Origin: Fusobacterium varium
GTDB taxonomy: Bacteria; Fusobacteriota; Fusobacteriia; Fusobacteriales; Fusobacteriaceae
NCBI GenBank assembly: GCA_002356455.1
Contig: AP017968.1
Location: 744,001-808,000, forward strand
Length of the DNA: 64,000 nt
Reading direction: 5' to 3'
This document shows, in pieces, positions 43,097 to 52,342 of this stretch. The position numbers and the translations under genes are program-made. Each line of letters starts with the position of its first letter. The first letter of the stretch is position 1. Below the pieces are notes generated by a model. It saw only the letters and a list, made by a program, of their open reading frames with translations. It ran no database searches and was not told the DNA's origin.

Positions 43097-43630
43097 ATGT
43101 ATTTAGATATATTAGTAGGAGTTATAATAGTTTTCTCTCTTATTTATGGATTGAGAAATGGATTATTTGTGGAATTTTTAGCTATTTTTGGATTGGTAGT
43201 AAATTTTATTATTGCTAAAAAATATACTCCAGCTGTGATAGAATTTTTAGGATTATCAAAAGATAAAGATCGTTATTTTATAACATATATAATAACTTTC
43301 TGGGCAGTATATATTTTACTAGGAATAGTTATACATCTAGTGAGAAATGTACTTAAAAATCAGAGTAAAGGAATTATAACAAGAGTGTTGGGGGGAATAA
43401 TTGGAATAGCAAAAGGGATACTTCTTTCTGTTTTGATTCTTTTAATTTATAATTATTCAACAGATATGTTCACAAAGCTGAAGAAATATTCTAAGGGAAG
43501 TTATGCAAATGAAATTTTTCTAGAAGTGGTTCCAAATATAGAAAAATATGTACCTGAAGTTTTTCAAGATAAAATAAAGGAATTAAAAAATTTGGAGTTA
43601 GTCAACAGGTATGTAAATAAACTTTTTTAG
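43097..43630 (+). CDS. CvpA family membrane protein
   Basis: 177 aa with four membrane segments and the CvpA pattern LIYGLRNGLFVEFLAI near the start and RVLGGIIGIAKGILLS in the third segment. The family is linked to colicin V production and to envelope integrity or purine-operon context in other bacteria. No precise function is known. 18 nt after the methyltransferase gene and 9 nt before lptF. Confidence 0.85.
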   Translation: MYLDILVGVIIVFSLIYGLRNGLFVEFLAIFGLVVNFIIAKKYTPAVIEFLGLSKDKDRYFITYIITFWAVYILLGIVIHLVRNVLKNQSKGIITRVLGGIIGIAKGILLSVLILLIYNYSTDMFTKLKKYSKGSYANEIFLEVVPNIEKYVPEVFQDKIKELKNLELVNRYVNKLF

Positions 43631-43639
43631 GAGAAATTT

Positions 43640-44716
43640 ATGAAAATAATAGAAAAATATATTTTAGAAGAGGTGAAAATGCCAATATTGTTTGGAATCT
43701 CTTTGTTTACATTTATTTTTCTCATAGATATAATAGTAGCTATGATGGAAAATATAATAGTTAAAGGGATATCAATTATTGATATAATGAGGATATTATC
43801 ATTTTATCTTCCACCTATTTTATCTCAGACTATTCCTATGGGAATATTTTTAGGGGTAATGCTGACATTTTCAAAATTTACAAGAACTAGTGAAGCAACA
43901 GCTATGAGTTCTATAGGTATGGATCTTAGAGAGATAGTAAAACCTATATTTATTCTGGCATGTGTCACAACACTTTTTATATTTTTTCTTCAAGAAAGTA
44001 TAATTCCAAGATCTTTTACTAAACTTCAGTATATAACTACTAAGATAGCTTATGAAAATCCTGTATTTCAATTAAAAGAAAAAACTTTTATAGATGAGGT
44101 TGATGAATATAATCTTTATATAGATAGAATAGAAGGAAAAGATAGAATTGCTCAGGGAGTACTTATATTTCAAAAAGACGAAGATGTAGCATTTCCTACT
44201 GTCTTGGTAGGGAAAGAAGCTTATTGGAAAGACTCTTCAATGGTAATAACAGACTCAAAATTTTATGATTTTGATAAAGATGGAAAAGAAAAGTTAAGAG
44301 GAGAATTTGATGATAAAAGGGTTCCTCTTACTGCTTATTTTGATGGTATAGATATCAAAGTGAAGGATATAGAAGCTATGAGTATAAGTATGCTTATTAA
44401 AGAGATGAAAGAGCTTCCTAAAAATGAAAAAATACCATATAAAGTAGAAATAAATAGAAAATTGGCTCTGCCATTATCTACAATAATGCTTTCTCTGCTT
44501 GGGGTATTTATTTCAATAGGACATCACAGAAGTGGAAAGGGAGCTAATTTTGCTTTAAGTCTGGCAGTGATATTTTCATATATAACATTTCTGAACATAG
44601 GAATGGTTATGGCTAACAGAGGTAAAATTCCTCCATTCATAGGAGTATGGACACCAAATATAATTTTATTTTTAGTGACTTTTTATTTCTATAAGAAAAA
44701 ATCTAGGGGGATATAA
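43640..44716 (+). CDS. lptF: LPS export permease, YjgP/YjgQ family (LptF position)
   Basis: 358 aa, three membrane segments at each end around a periplasmic beta-jellyroll (about 130-250). YILEEVKMPILFG, IPMGIFLGVMLTFSKFTRTSEATAMSSIGMD (core TRTSEATAMSSIG) and the C-terminal LPLSTIMLSLLGVFISIG are family marks. Forms the LptB2FG transporter. I assign LptF over LptG by gene order, so the individual letter is tentative. Confidence 0.88.
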   Translation: MKIIEKYILEEVKMPILFGISLFTFIFLIDIIVAMMENIIVKGISIIDIMRILSFYLPPILSQTIPMGIFLGVMLTFSKFTRTSEATAMSSIGMDLREIVKPIFILACVTTLFIFFLQESIIPRSFTKLQYITTKIAYENPVFQLKEKTFIDEVDEYNLYIDRIEGKDRIAQGVLIFQKDEDVAFPTVLVGKEAYWKDSSMVITDSKFYDFDKDGKEKLRGEFDDKRVPLTAYFDGIDIKVKDIEAMSISMLIKEMKELPKNEKIPYKVEINRKLALPLSTIMLSLLGVFISIGHHRSGKGANFALSLAVIFSYITFLNIGMVMANRGKIPPFIGVWTPNIILFLVTFYFYKKKSRGI

Positions 44717-45805
44717 ATGAAAATAAAAATAATAGACAGATATATAAGTAAAAATTTTATAAAATCATTTTTCCTTAGTTTAATAGCTTTTGTAGGAATA
44801 TTTTTAGTAAGTCAATTATTCAAAGTCATAAGATATGTAAGTGATGGAAGATTTTCAGCAGATGAGTCAATAATTTATATACTTACGATGATACCAAAGA
44901 TATTGATAGATGTAGCACCATTAGCAGTGCTTTTAGGATCATTGATGACAGTGAGTTCCATGGCTTCAAATCTTGAAGTGATATCATTGAAAACAGCTGG
45001 AATAAGCTTTAAAAGAATAGTACTTTTTCCTATCCTTATTTCAGCAGTAATAGCTGTAATAGTTTTTTATATAAATGATAGCCTTTATCCCTATTCAATA
45101 AGAAAAAATAGGGAGATAAAAGATGGTGAAAGAGCAAAAAGAGAGATGCCAGCAGAAAAAAGAAATGCTTTTTTACGAGGAGAAAATTCTAACTATGTTT
45201 ATCTTATGGGAAAAATAAATAGAGAAACTGGTTTTGGTGAAAATATAGAGATAGTTGATTTAAATGAAGAATTTAATAAAGTTAAAAGAATAATTACTGC
45301 AAAAGAAGGAAGATATAATTTTACAAAAAAGGTATGGGTATTGAAAGATGCTAATATTTATAATGGAGAAAAATTAGAAAAAGCAAAAGAAGTAAAGATT
45401 TTTACAGAAGATAAATATGATGATGAACCAGATAAATTTATAACGAAGAGTGTAGAACCTAAAACACTTACAATAAAAGAATTGAAAAAATCTGTAAGAG
45501 AAATAAAGAGTATAGGTGGAGATACAAGAGAACTTCTTGTTGAAATTGGGAATAGATATTCTTTTCCATTTTCAAGCTTTATAATTTCGTTTTTAGGGCT
45601 TTCACTTGGAAGCAGATATGTAAGAGGAGCTTCTGCAATAAGTATGGCATTATCTGTGGCACTAGGATATGGATATTATATAGTACAGGCCTCTTTTGAA
45701 GCCTTAAGTATAAATGGATTTTTAAATCCATTTGTTAGCGGATGGATTCCTAATATAATTTTTTTAGGAATAGGGATATATTTTATGTATAGAGCAGAAT
45801 ATTAA
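44717..45805 (+). CDS. lptG: LPS export permease, YjgP/YjgQ family (LptG position)
   Basis: 362 aa with the same layout as the preceding protein. VAPLAVLLGSLMTVSSMA and NLEVISLKTAGIS correspond to the coupling region, and the C-terminal half holds the last three membrane segments (SFPFSSFIISFLGLSLG). Its start is immediately after the lptF stop, with the ribosome-binding site AGGGGG inside lptF. Works with LptB (34719) and the LptC/A-like bridge. Confidence 0.88.
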   Translation: MKIKIIDRYISKNFIKSFFLSLIAFVGIFLVSQLFKVIRYVSDGRFSADESIIYILTMIPKILIDVAPLAVLLGSLMTVSSMASNLEVISLKTAGISFKRIVLFPILISAVIAVIVFYINDSLYPYSIRKNREIKDGERAKREMPAEKRNAFLRGENSNYVYLMGKINRETGFGENIEIVDLNEEFNKVKRIITAKEGRYNFTKKVWVLKDANIYNGEKLEKAKEVKIFTEDKYDDEPDKFITKSVEPKTLTIKELKKSVREIKSIGGDTRELLVEIGNRYSFPFSSFIISFLGLSLGSRYVRGASAISMALSVALGYGYYIVQASFEALSINGFLNPFVSGWIPNIIFLGIGIYFMYRAEY

Positions 45806-45820
45806 GAGTGGAGTGAGTAA

Positions 45821-47044
45821 ATGAATATAGAAATAAGAAAGTTGGACAATGGTATACCTGTCTTAATGGAAAATATAGACAGTGTAAGTACTGTGAGTCT
45901 TGGGATATTTGTTAATACTGGTTCAAGAAATGAATATCCAGATGAGAGCGGAGTTTCTCATTTTATAGAGCATATGATGTTTAAAGGAACAAAAACAAGA
46001 AGTGCAAAAGAAATATCTGAGTTAATAGATAATGAAGGTGGATTAATAAATGCATATACAAGCAGAGATATGACTGCATATTATATACAAATGCTTTCAA
46101 GTAAAATTGATACTGGTATAGATGTATTATCAGATATGTTTTTAAATTCTACTTTTACACAGGAGAATCTTGATAAAGAGAGAAATGTAATTATAGAAGA
46201 AATAAGAATGTATGATGATATTCCAGAAGAAATAGTGCATGATGAGAATGTAAAATATGCAATAACTGGAGTGCAGTCAAATATAGTATTAGGAACTATT
46301 GAGAGCCTTAATAATATAACTAGAGAGAAATTCTTAAAATATTTTGATGAACAATATACAGCATCAAATCTGGTAGTATCAGTTGCTGGGAAAATAGATT
46401 TTGATCATGTAGTGGCAGAGTTAAATAAAGGATTAGGAAAATTTAGAGATAGTAATTTCAAAAGGGATATGGATGTTTCATTTACTATAAATCATGGTGA
46501 GAATAGAATAAAGAGGGAAACTAATCAAGTTCATCTTTGTTTTAATACAAGAGGAAACAGTCAAATAGAAGATATGAAATATCCTGGAGCTATAATTTCA
46601 AGTGTATTAGCTGGAAATATGAGTTCAAGATTATTTCAGAAAATAAGAGAGGAAAGAGGACTAGCTTATTCAGTTTACAGTTATGGAACAGCATTTATAG
46701 AAGGAGGACTTTTTACTATATATGCAGGGACTACTAAGGAAAGTTATCAAGAGGTTATAGATATAATTAAAGAGGAATTTGAAGATATAAAGAAAAATGG
46801 AATAACTCCTTATGAACTTCAAAAGTCTAAAAATCAGTTTTTAAGTATGCTTACTTTCAGTCTTGAAAACAGCAAAGGAAAAATGACTAGAATGGCAAGT
46901 ACTTATATGCTTTATGGAAGAGTAACTGAAATTGATGAAATAATATCAAAAATAGAAAATATAACATTAGAAGATATAAAAAAGACAGCAAAATATTTAT
47001 TCCAAGAAGAATTTTATTCTTGTACAATACTTGGAGATATATAG
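45821..47044 (+). CDS. M16 family zinc peptidase
   Basis: 407 aa. Inverted zinc motif HFIEH at 47-51 with the distal glutamate in EERNVIIEEIRMYDD (core VIIEEIRMY), and the second domain contains SSRLFQKIREERGLAYSVYS (core REERGLAYSVYS), the R/Y pair of active M16B subunits. Same class as mitochondrial processing peptidase and Bacillus YmxG/PqqL-like proteins. Cytoplasmic, substrate unknown. It lies between lptG and dut. Confidence 0.92.
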   Translation: MNIEIRKLDNGIPVLMENIDSVSTVSLGIFVNTGSRNEYPDESGVSHFIEHMMFKGTKTRSAKEISELIDNEGGLINAYTSRDMTAYYIQMLSSKIDTGIDVLSDMFLNSTFTQENLDKERNVIIEEIRMYDDIPEEIVHDENVKYAITGVQSNIVLGTIESLNNITREKFLKYFDEQYTASNLVVSVAGKIDFDHVVAELNKGLGKFRDSNFKRDMDVSFTINHGENRIKRETNQVHLCFNTRGNSQIEDMKYPGAIISSVLAGNMSSRLFQKIREERGLAYSVYSYGTAFIEGGLFTIYAGTTKESYQEVIDIIKEEFEDIKKNGITPYELQKSKNQFLSMLTFSLENSKGKMTRMASTYMLYGRVTEIDEIISKIENITLEDIKKTAKYLFQEEFYSCTILGDI

Positions 47045-47057
47045 AAGGAGATAAGGA

Positions 47058-47498
47058 ATGGAAAAAGTTATAGTAAAAGTAGTAAAAGAGAAAAATGTAT
47101 CACTTCCAAAATATGAAACATCTGGTTCAGCAGGAATGGATGTAAGAGCAAATATAGATGAACCAATAGTATTAGGATCATTAGAAAGAGTATTAGTTCC
47201 AACAGGGCTTAAAATTGCTATACCTGAGGGATATGAAGTTCAGGTAAGACCTAGAAGCGGACTGGCAATCAAACATGGAATAACTCTTTTAAATACACCA
47301 GGAACTATTGATAGTGATTATAGAGGAGAATTAAAAATAATAATGGTAAATCTTAGCAAAGATGAATATACAATAAATCCCCAAGAAAGAATAGGACAGC
47401 TTATTTTAAATAAAGTTGCACAAATGGAATTAATAGAAGTGGACTCTTTAGATGAAACTGAAAGAGGAGCAGGGGGATTTGGTCATACAGGAAAATAA
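47058..47498 (+). CDS. dut: Deoxyuridine 5'-triphosphate nucleotidohydrolase
   Basis: 146 aa, trimeric dUTPase with all five motifs: SAGMDVRA, RPRSGLAIKHG, NTPGTIDSDYRGE, RIGQLIL and the C-terminal arm RGAGGFGHTGK. It hydrolyses dUTP to dUMP and keeps uracil out of DNA. 13 nt after the peptidase gene and 13 nt before rodA. Confidence 0.97.
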   Translation: MEKVIVKVVKEKNVSLPKYETSGSAGMDVRANIDEPIVLGSLERVLVPTGLKIAIPEGYEVQVRPRSGLAIKHGITLLNTPGTIDSDYRGELKIIMVNLSKDEYTINPQERIGQLILNKVAQMELIEVDSLDETERGAGGFGHTGK

Positions 47499-47511
47499 GG
47501 AGTAGCAATAT

Positions 47512-48618
47512 ATGGGAAAAAGCAGAGATACAGCTTTGGTATTAAAAAAGATAAAAAAAATGAACAATCTTCTTCTGCTTAATGCAGTGATTATCGTTGT
47601 GATAAGTGTACTGACAATTTATAGTGCTACTATACATAAAACTACTCTTTTTTATAAAAGAGAAGCTTTTTGGGGAATAATAGGTATTTTTGTATATCTA
47701 TTTTTTTCTTTTGTAGATTATAGAAAATATGCTAAATATTATAAATTAATCTATATTTTTAATATTTTAGTTCTGCTTTCAGTATATGTGTTAGGGGTAA
47801 AAAGACTTGGAGCTCAGAGATGGATAGACCTTGGTCCTATAAGTATACAGCCTTCTGAAATAGGAAAGATACTTGTTATCTTAACTTTTTCAGAATTTCT
47901 TGTTTCAAAATATAGAGATAGATTTATAGGATTAAAAAGTGTTATGATATCATTTCTTCATATTCTTCCAGTATTTATATTGATATTGAGACAGCCTGAT
48001 TTAGGAACAGCTCTCATACTTATGATGACTTATTTTGTTCTGATATTTATACATGGAATAGATTGGAAATCAATAATAATAATGATTATTACAGGAATTA
48101 TATCTGTGCCAACAGCATTTTTCTTCTTTTTAAAAGATTATCAAAAACAGAGAGTACTTACATTTTTGAATCCTGAAGCTGATCTTTTAGGAAGTGGATG
48201 GAATGTTACACAATCTATGATAGCTATTGGTTCTGGTGGTCTTTATGGGAAAGGGTTTTTAAATAGTACTCAAAGTAAATTAAGATTTCTTCCAGAGTCA
48301 CATACAGACTTTATTGGGTCAGTATTTTTAGAAGAGAGAGGATTTGTTGGAGGAATTGTTTTATTGGGATTATATCTTCTTTTAATTTTACAAATAGTCT
48401 ACATAGCGGATACTACAGAAGACAAATATGGAAAATTAATTTGCTATGGAATAGCTTCTATATTTTTATTTCATTTGATTATAAATGTAGGGATGATAAT
48501 GGGAATAATGCCAGTAACCGGAAAGCCTCTTCTTTTGATGAGCTATGGAGGAACTTCACTTTTAATAAGTTTTATGATGCTTGGAATTGTTCAAAGTGTA
48601 AAAATGTATAGAGATTAG
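47512..48618 (+). CDS. rodA: RodA, SEDS-family peptidoglycan glycosyltransferase
   Basis: 368 aa, about ten membrane segments. Family marks: GAQRWIDLGPISIQPSEIGK, LRQPDLGTALIL, LPESHTDFI and MPVTGKPLLLMSYGGTSLL. Length and the short N-terminus fit RodA better than FtsW. It polymerises lipid II for side-wall growth, with a class B PBP that is not in this window. The rod-shaped cell form of fusobacteria fits. Confidence 0.9.
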   Translation: MGKSRDTALVLKKIKKMNNLLLLNAVIIVVISVLTIYSATIHKTTLFYKREAFWGIIGIFVYLFFSFVDYRKYAKYYKLIYIFNILVLLSVYVLGVKRLGAQRWIDLGPISIQPSEIGKILVILTFSEFLVSKYRDRFIGLKSVMISFLHILPVFILILRQPDLGTALILMMTYFVLIFIHGIDWKSIIIMIITGIISVPTAFFFFLKDYQKQRVLTFLNPEADLLGSGWNVTQSMIAIGSGGLYGKGFLNSTQSKLRFLPESHTDFIGSVFLEERGFVGGIVLLGLYLLLILQIVYIADTTEDKYGKLICYGIASIFLFHLIINVGMIMGIMPVTGKPLLLMSYGGTSLLISFMMLGIVQSVKMYRD

Positions 48619-48625
48619 GAGTAAT

Positions 48626-49498
48626 ATGGAATACATAGTGGATAAAGAGTTTGAAGATGTAAGACTTGATAAATTTCTTAGAAAAAAATATGAAGAAATA
48701 CCATTGACTGAAATTTTTAAAGGTATAAGAACTGGAAAAGTAAAAGTTAATGGAAAAAAAAGTAAAGAAAATTACAGACTTCAACTTAATGATGAAATAA
48801 AAATCTTTTTTAAAGGTGGAGAAACTAAAGAAGAAAAATTATTAGAGATTGAAGATAAAGAAATTGAAAAAATAAAAAAATCAATTGTTTATGAAGATGA
48901 AAATGTTCTTATTTTCAATAAAAGAAATAATATGGTTATGCATAAAGGAAGCGGCTATGACTTTGGAATATCAGAAATTTTAAAGGGGTATTTAAAAAAT
49001 CCTAACTTTAATTTTGTAAATAGAATAGATAAAGCGACTTCAGGATTGATTATTGGTGCTAAATCTTTGGTAATAGCCAGAGAATTAGCTGAGGAGATAA
49101 GAAATAGAAATATAGAAAAGAAATATTATATCCTTGTAGAAGGAATAGTAAAAAATAAGGAATTTACTATAAAAAGTTATTTGAAAAAAATAGAAGATAA
49201 AGTTATAGAAGTGGAAGAATTTGAAGAAGGAGCAAAGGAGAGCATAAGTTATTTTAAAATAAAAAAATATGGAAAAGACTGCACTTTGCTTGAAGGGACA
49301 CTTGGAAGCGGAAGAACTCATCAATTGAGAGTTCAATTATCTAATATGGGAAATGCAATAGTAGGTGACACTAAATATGGAAAAGGAAATGAAAAAATAA
49401 TGTATCTATTTTCTCACTACTTAAAAATAAAAAAATATGGAATAGAGATAGATCTTCCTGTTCCAGATGAATATATTAAAAGACTTGGTAGTAATTAA
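48626..49498 (+). CDS. RluC/RluD-type pseudouridine synthase
   Basis: 290 aa: N-terminal S4 RNA-binding domain (VRLDKFLRKKY ... GKVKVNGKK, about 10-60), then the catalytic domain with FVNRIDKATSGLIIGAK, holding the active aspartate, and GSGRTHQLRVQLSNMG. Usual members read HRLD, here NRID; the aspartate is kept. It converts U to pseudouridine in 23S rRNA; the exact site cannot be told. Confidence 0.9.
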   Translation: MEYIVDKEFEDVRLDKFLRKKYEEIPLTEIFKGIRTGKVKVNGKKSKENYRLQLNDEIKIFFKGGETKEEKLLEIEDKEIEKIKKSIVYEDENVLIFNKRNNMVMHKGSGYDFGISEILKGYLKNPNFNFVNRIDKATSGLIIGAKSLVIARELAEEIRNRNIEKKYYILVEGIVKNKEFTIKSYLKKIEDKVIEVEEFEEGAKESISYFKIKKYGKDCTLLEGTLGSGRTHQLRVQLSNMGNAIVGDTKYGKGNEKIMYLFSHYLKIKKYGIEIDLPVPDEYIKRLGSN

Positions 49499-49521
49499 AT
49501 TTTAACATAGGAGGAAAGAAA

Positions 49522-50826
49522 ATGTCACAAAACAATGGTATTTTAGAAGGAATGTTTAAAATATCTGAAAGAGGAAGCACAGTAAAACAAGAGGTTATTG
49601 GAGGAGTAACTACATTCCTTGCAATGTCTTATATCATTTTTGTTAATCCATCTATACTTGGAGATGCTGGAATGAATGTAGGAGCTTTAATCACAGTAAC
49701 TTGTCTGGCTTCAGCACTGGCAACTTTATTATCTGGAGTTTGGGCAAATGCACCATTCGCATTAGCACCAGGAATGGGATTGAATGCATTTTTTACTTAT
49801 ACCTTAGTATTAGGTAAAGGAGTGCCTTGGGAAACAGCCCTTGGTATCGTATTTATTTCTGGATTCTTTTTTCTTTTACTTTCAATAGGTGGAATAAGAG
49901 AGAGAATTGCAAATGCCATACCTCTTCCATTGAAAATAGCAGTGGGTGGAGGAATTGGAATGTTTATTACTTTAATAGGACTTAAAAATCTTGGATTAGT
50001 AGTAGCAAGTCCTGCAACATTAGTAGCTTTAGGACCTATAACAGTTCCTGTAATAATAGGAATAGTTGGACTTATTGTAGCTATGGTATTGGAAATAGAG
50101 CAAGTAAAAGGTGGAATTCTTATTGGGATAATAGTTTCTACTATTTTGGCTTTTATAACTGGAAATGTAGATATCCCCAGCAGAATAGTATCTTTACCTC
50201 CAAGTATTGCTCCAATAGCAATGAAATTGGATATATTATCAGCTATGAAACTTTCTTTAATAGGACCAATATTCTCATTTATGTTTGTTGATTTATTTGA
50301 TACATTGGGAACTCTTATTTCTTGTTCTAAACAGATGGGAATGGTAGACGAAAAAGGACATATTAAAGGCCTTGGAAGAATGCTTTATACAGATGTAAGT
50401 GCAACAATATTTGGATCTATGCTGGGAACAAGTACAGTAACTACTTTTGTTGAATCGGCAGCAGGGGTGGCTGTTGGGGCAAGAACAGGTCTGGCTTCTG
50501 TGGTTACAGCTTTAATGTTTATAGGTGCATTGTTTTTTTCACCAATAGTAGGAGTAGTACCTGCATATGCAACTGCACCAGCTCTTATCATAGTTGGTGG
50601 ATATATGTTTAAAAATGTTAAAGACTTAGATTTTACAGATATGAAATCATTATTTTCAGCATTTATCATTATTGTAATGATGCCTTTAACATACAGTATC
50701 AGTATTGGGTTAAGTTTAGGATTCCTAACTTACATACTTCTTCATCTGGTAACTGGTGATTTCAAAAAATTAAATATTACTTTATTATTTATAGGAGCTC
50801 TTTGCTTAGTCAATCTTATGATATAA
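49522..50826 (+). CDS. NCS2 family purine/hypoxanthine-guanine permease (AzgA/PbuG-like)
   Basis: 434 aa, about 12-14 membrane segments. EVIGGVTTFLAMSYIIFVNP, ALAPGMGLNAFFTY, GGGIGMFITLIGLKN and SFMFVDLFDTLGTLI are the marks of the AzgA-like NCS2 branch (PbuG, PbuO, AdeP/Q), taking up adenine, guanine or hypoxanthine. No purine riboswitch precedes it: only 23 nt separate it from the previous gene. Last gene before a strong terminator. Confidence 0.92.
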   Translation: MSQNNGILEGMFKISERGSTVKQEVIGGVTTFLAMSYIIFVNPSILGDAGMNVGALITVTCLASALATLLSGVWANAPFALAPGMGLNAFFTYTLVLGKGVPWETALGIVFISGFFFLLLSIGGIRERIANAIPLPLKIAVGGGIGMFITLIGLKNLGLVVASPATLVALGPITVPVIIGIVGLIVAMVLEIEQVKGGILIGIIVSTILAFITGNVDIPSRIVSLPPSIAPIAMKLDILSAMKLSLIGPIFSFMFVDLFDTLGTLISCSKQMGMVDEKGHIKGLGRMLYTDVSATIFGSMLGTSTVTTFVESAAGVAVGARTGLASVVTALMFIGALFFSPIVGVVPAYATAPALIIVGGYMFKNVKDLDFTDMKSLFSAFIIIVMMPLTYSISIGLSLGFLTYILLHLVTGDFKKLNITLLFIGALCLVNLMI

Positions 50827-50850
50827 AGTATAGAAAAATACAATACAGTA

Positions 50851-50888
50851 AAAAACCTCTCTTAATATCACTATAAGAGAGGTTTTTT
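50851..50888 (+). terminator. Terminator after the NCS2 permease gene
   Basis: AAAAACCTCTCTTA and TAAGAGAGGTTTTTT form a long stem with a short loop and a T run. Confidence 0.93.
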
Positions 50889-50993
50889 AATTAAAACAAT
50901 TAAAATAAAAATATTTTACAAAATAAATCATTTCAATATATCCGTTATAAACACTAAAAAGATAAAAATAGAACAAAAAAATAAAAAAATAGC

Positions 50994-51022
50994 TTGAAAT
51001 AATTTTTAATAAGTGGTATAAG
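50994..51022 (+). promoter_or_regulatory. Promoter of the DUF401-C-S lyase block
   Basis: TTGAAA, 17-nt spacer, TATAAG. Just downstream, TAGTTAA-GTAAA-TTAATTA (51031-51049) is an imperfect palindrome in the position of an operator. The rest of 50889-51060 is very AT-rich with no other structure I can support. Confidence 0.55.
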
Positions 51023-51079
51023 TTATTTAATAGTTAAGTAAATTAATTATTAATCAAAAAATGTGTTGGGGTGATAAAA

Positions 51080-52285
51080 TTGGATATTGTAAAATTGGTA
51101 ATTATATTTACAGGAATAGTATTCTTTATAAAACTAAAGAAACCATTATATATTTCCATATTGGCAGGGGCAATTATAAGTATTATTCTCTATAGAATTC
51201 CTATAGCAACATCGTTGCAGCTTGCAGTTAAATCTTGTACTAGCCGAGATACAATATCTTTGGTACTTGCATTTTATACAATAACGTATGTTCAAAGAAT
51301 GATGGAGAAAAGAGGACATCTCCTACTAGCAGAAAAATCTTTAGATAATATATTTAACAGCCGAAGGATAAATGCAATGATAGCACCATTTGTTATAGGA
51401 CTGCTTCCATCAGCTGGAGCTGTACTCATAGCAGCACCAATAGTTCAGAATGCCAGCGGAGATTATTTAACAAGAGAAGAGCAGACATTTGTAACAAGTT
51501 ACTATCGGCATATATCAGAAGCTTTTCTTCCAACATATTCCTCAATACTTTTAGCATTAGATCTTTCTGGAGTAGATATGACAAAATTTGTTGTTGGAAT
51601 GCTTCCAATGGTAGCAATATTATTTGTTTTAGGATATATTTTTTATGTAAGAAAAATACCTAAATCTACTGAAATCAGTCATTCTAAAAATAAGAAAGAA
51701 GATATAGTAAATCTTGTAATAAGCCTATGGCCAATAGCAGTAACTATAACAATAATATTAACAATGAAAATACCAGTATACATGGCAGTGGTACCAGTAA
51801 TAATAGTTTCAGCCATTTTAAATAGATTTTCTGTAGATGAACTTATTTCAATGATAAAAACAGCTTTTGAAACAAAATTAATAGTAAGTACAGTAATGAT
51901 AATGGTATTTAAAGAATTACTTACTTTTACAGGAGTAATAGGAAGACTTCCAGAATATTTTGAAAAACTTCCAATACATCCAGCAATAATATTTTCTTTA
52001 ATATTTGTCATAGGAACTTTAGTAGCAGGTTCACAGGCAATAATAGCCTTAGCCCTTCCTCTTGCTTTTGCAACTATACCAAATGGAGGACTTGCATTAA
52101 TGATACTTCTTATGTGTATGACATATATAGCAATGCAGGTATCTCCTACACATATATGCCTCGCAATAGTAACAGAAGCTTTTGATGTGTCTTTTATAGA
52201 ACTGGTTAAAAAAACCTTTCCGATATTAGTAATATTTACAGCAATAACAGCAATATACAGTTACTTGTTATTTGTGTTAACATAA
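51080..52285 (+). CDS. DUF401 family membrane transporter
   Basis: About 401 aa with roughly ten membrane segments. The layout (FIKLKKPLYISILAGAI at the start, FVIGLLPSAGAVLIAAPIV, then SPTHICLAIVTEAF near the end) matches the DUF401/anion-permease-like group. Substrate is unknown; neighbours suggest a sulfur-containing or other amino-acid-derived anion. Start unclear: the TTG at 51080 has GGGGTGAT at good distance, while a GTG at 51071 is in frame without one. Confidence 0.75.
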   Translation: MDIVKLVIIFTGIVFFIKLKKPLYISILAGAIISIILYRIPIATSLQLAVKSCTSRDTISLVLAFYTITYVQRMMEKRGHLLLAEKSLDNIFNSRRINAMIAPFVIGLLPSAGAVLIAAPIVQNASGDYLTREEQTFVTSYYRHISEAFLPTYSSILLALDLSGVDMTKFVVGMLPMVAILFVLGYIFYVRKIPKSTEISHSKNKKEDIVNLVISLWPIAVTITIILTMKIPVYMAVVPVIIVSAILNRFSVDELISMIKTAFETKLIVSTVMIMVFKELLTFTGVIGRLPEYFEKLPIHPAIIFSLIFVIGTLVAGSQAIIALALPLAFATIPNGGLALMILLMCMTYIAMQVSPTHICLAIVTEAFDVSFIELVKKTFPILVIFTAITAIYSYLLFVLT

Positions 52286-52342
52286 ATATTTTATAAAGAG
52301 TTTTACCAAAAACATCATATATCTAGAAAAGGAGGAATAAAA

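Noticed and set aside
49499-49521. Purine riboswitch before the NCS2 permease
   Set aside because: Only 23 nt lie between the two genes, so there is no room for an aptamer.
51061-51190. Short frame starting at the ATG at 51061
   Set aside because: About 43 codons in a different frame from the DUF401 gene, overlapping it and without a ribosome-binding site.
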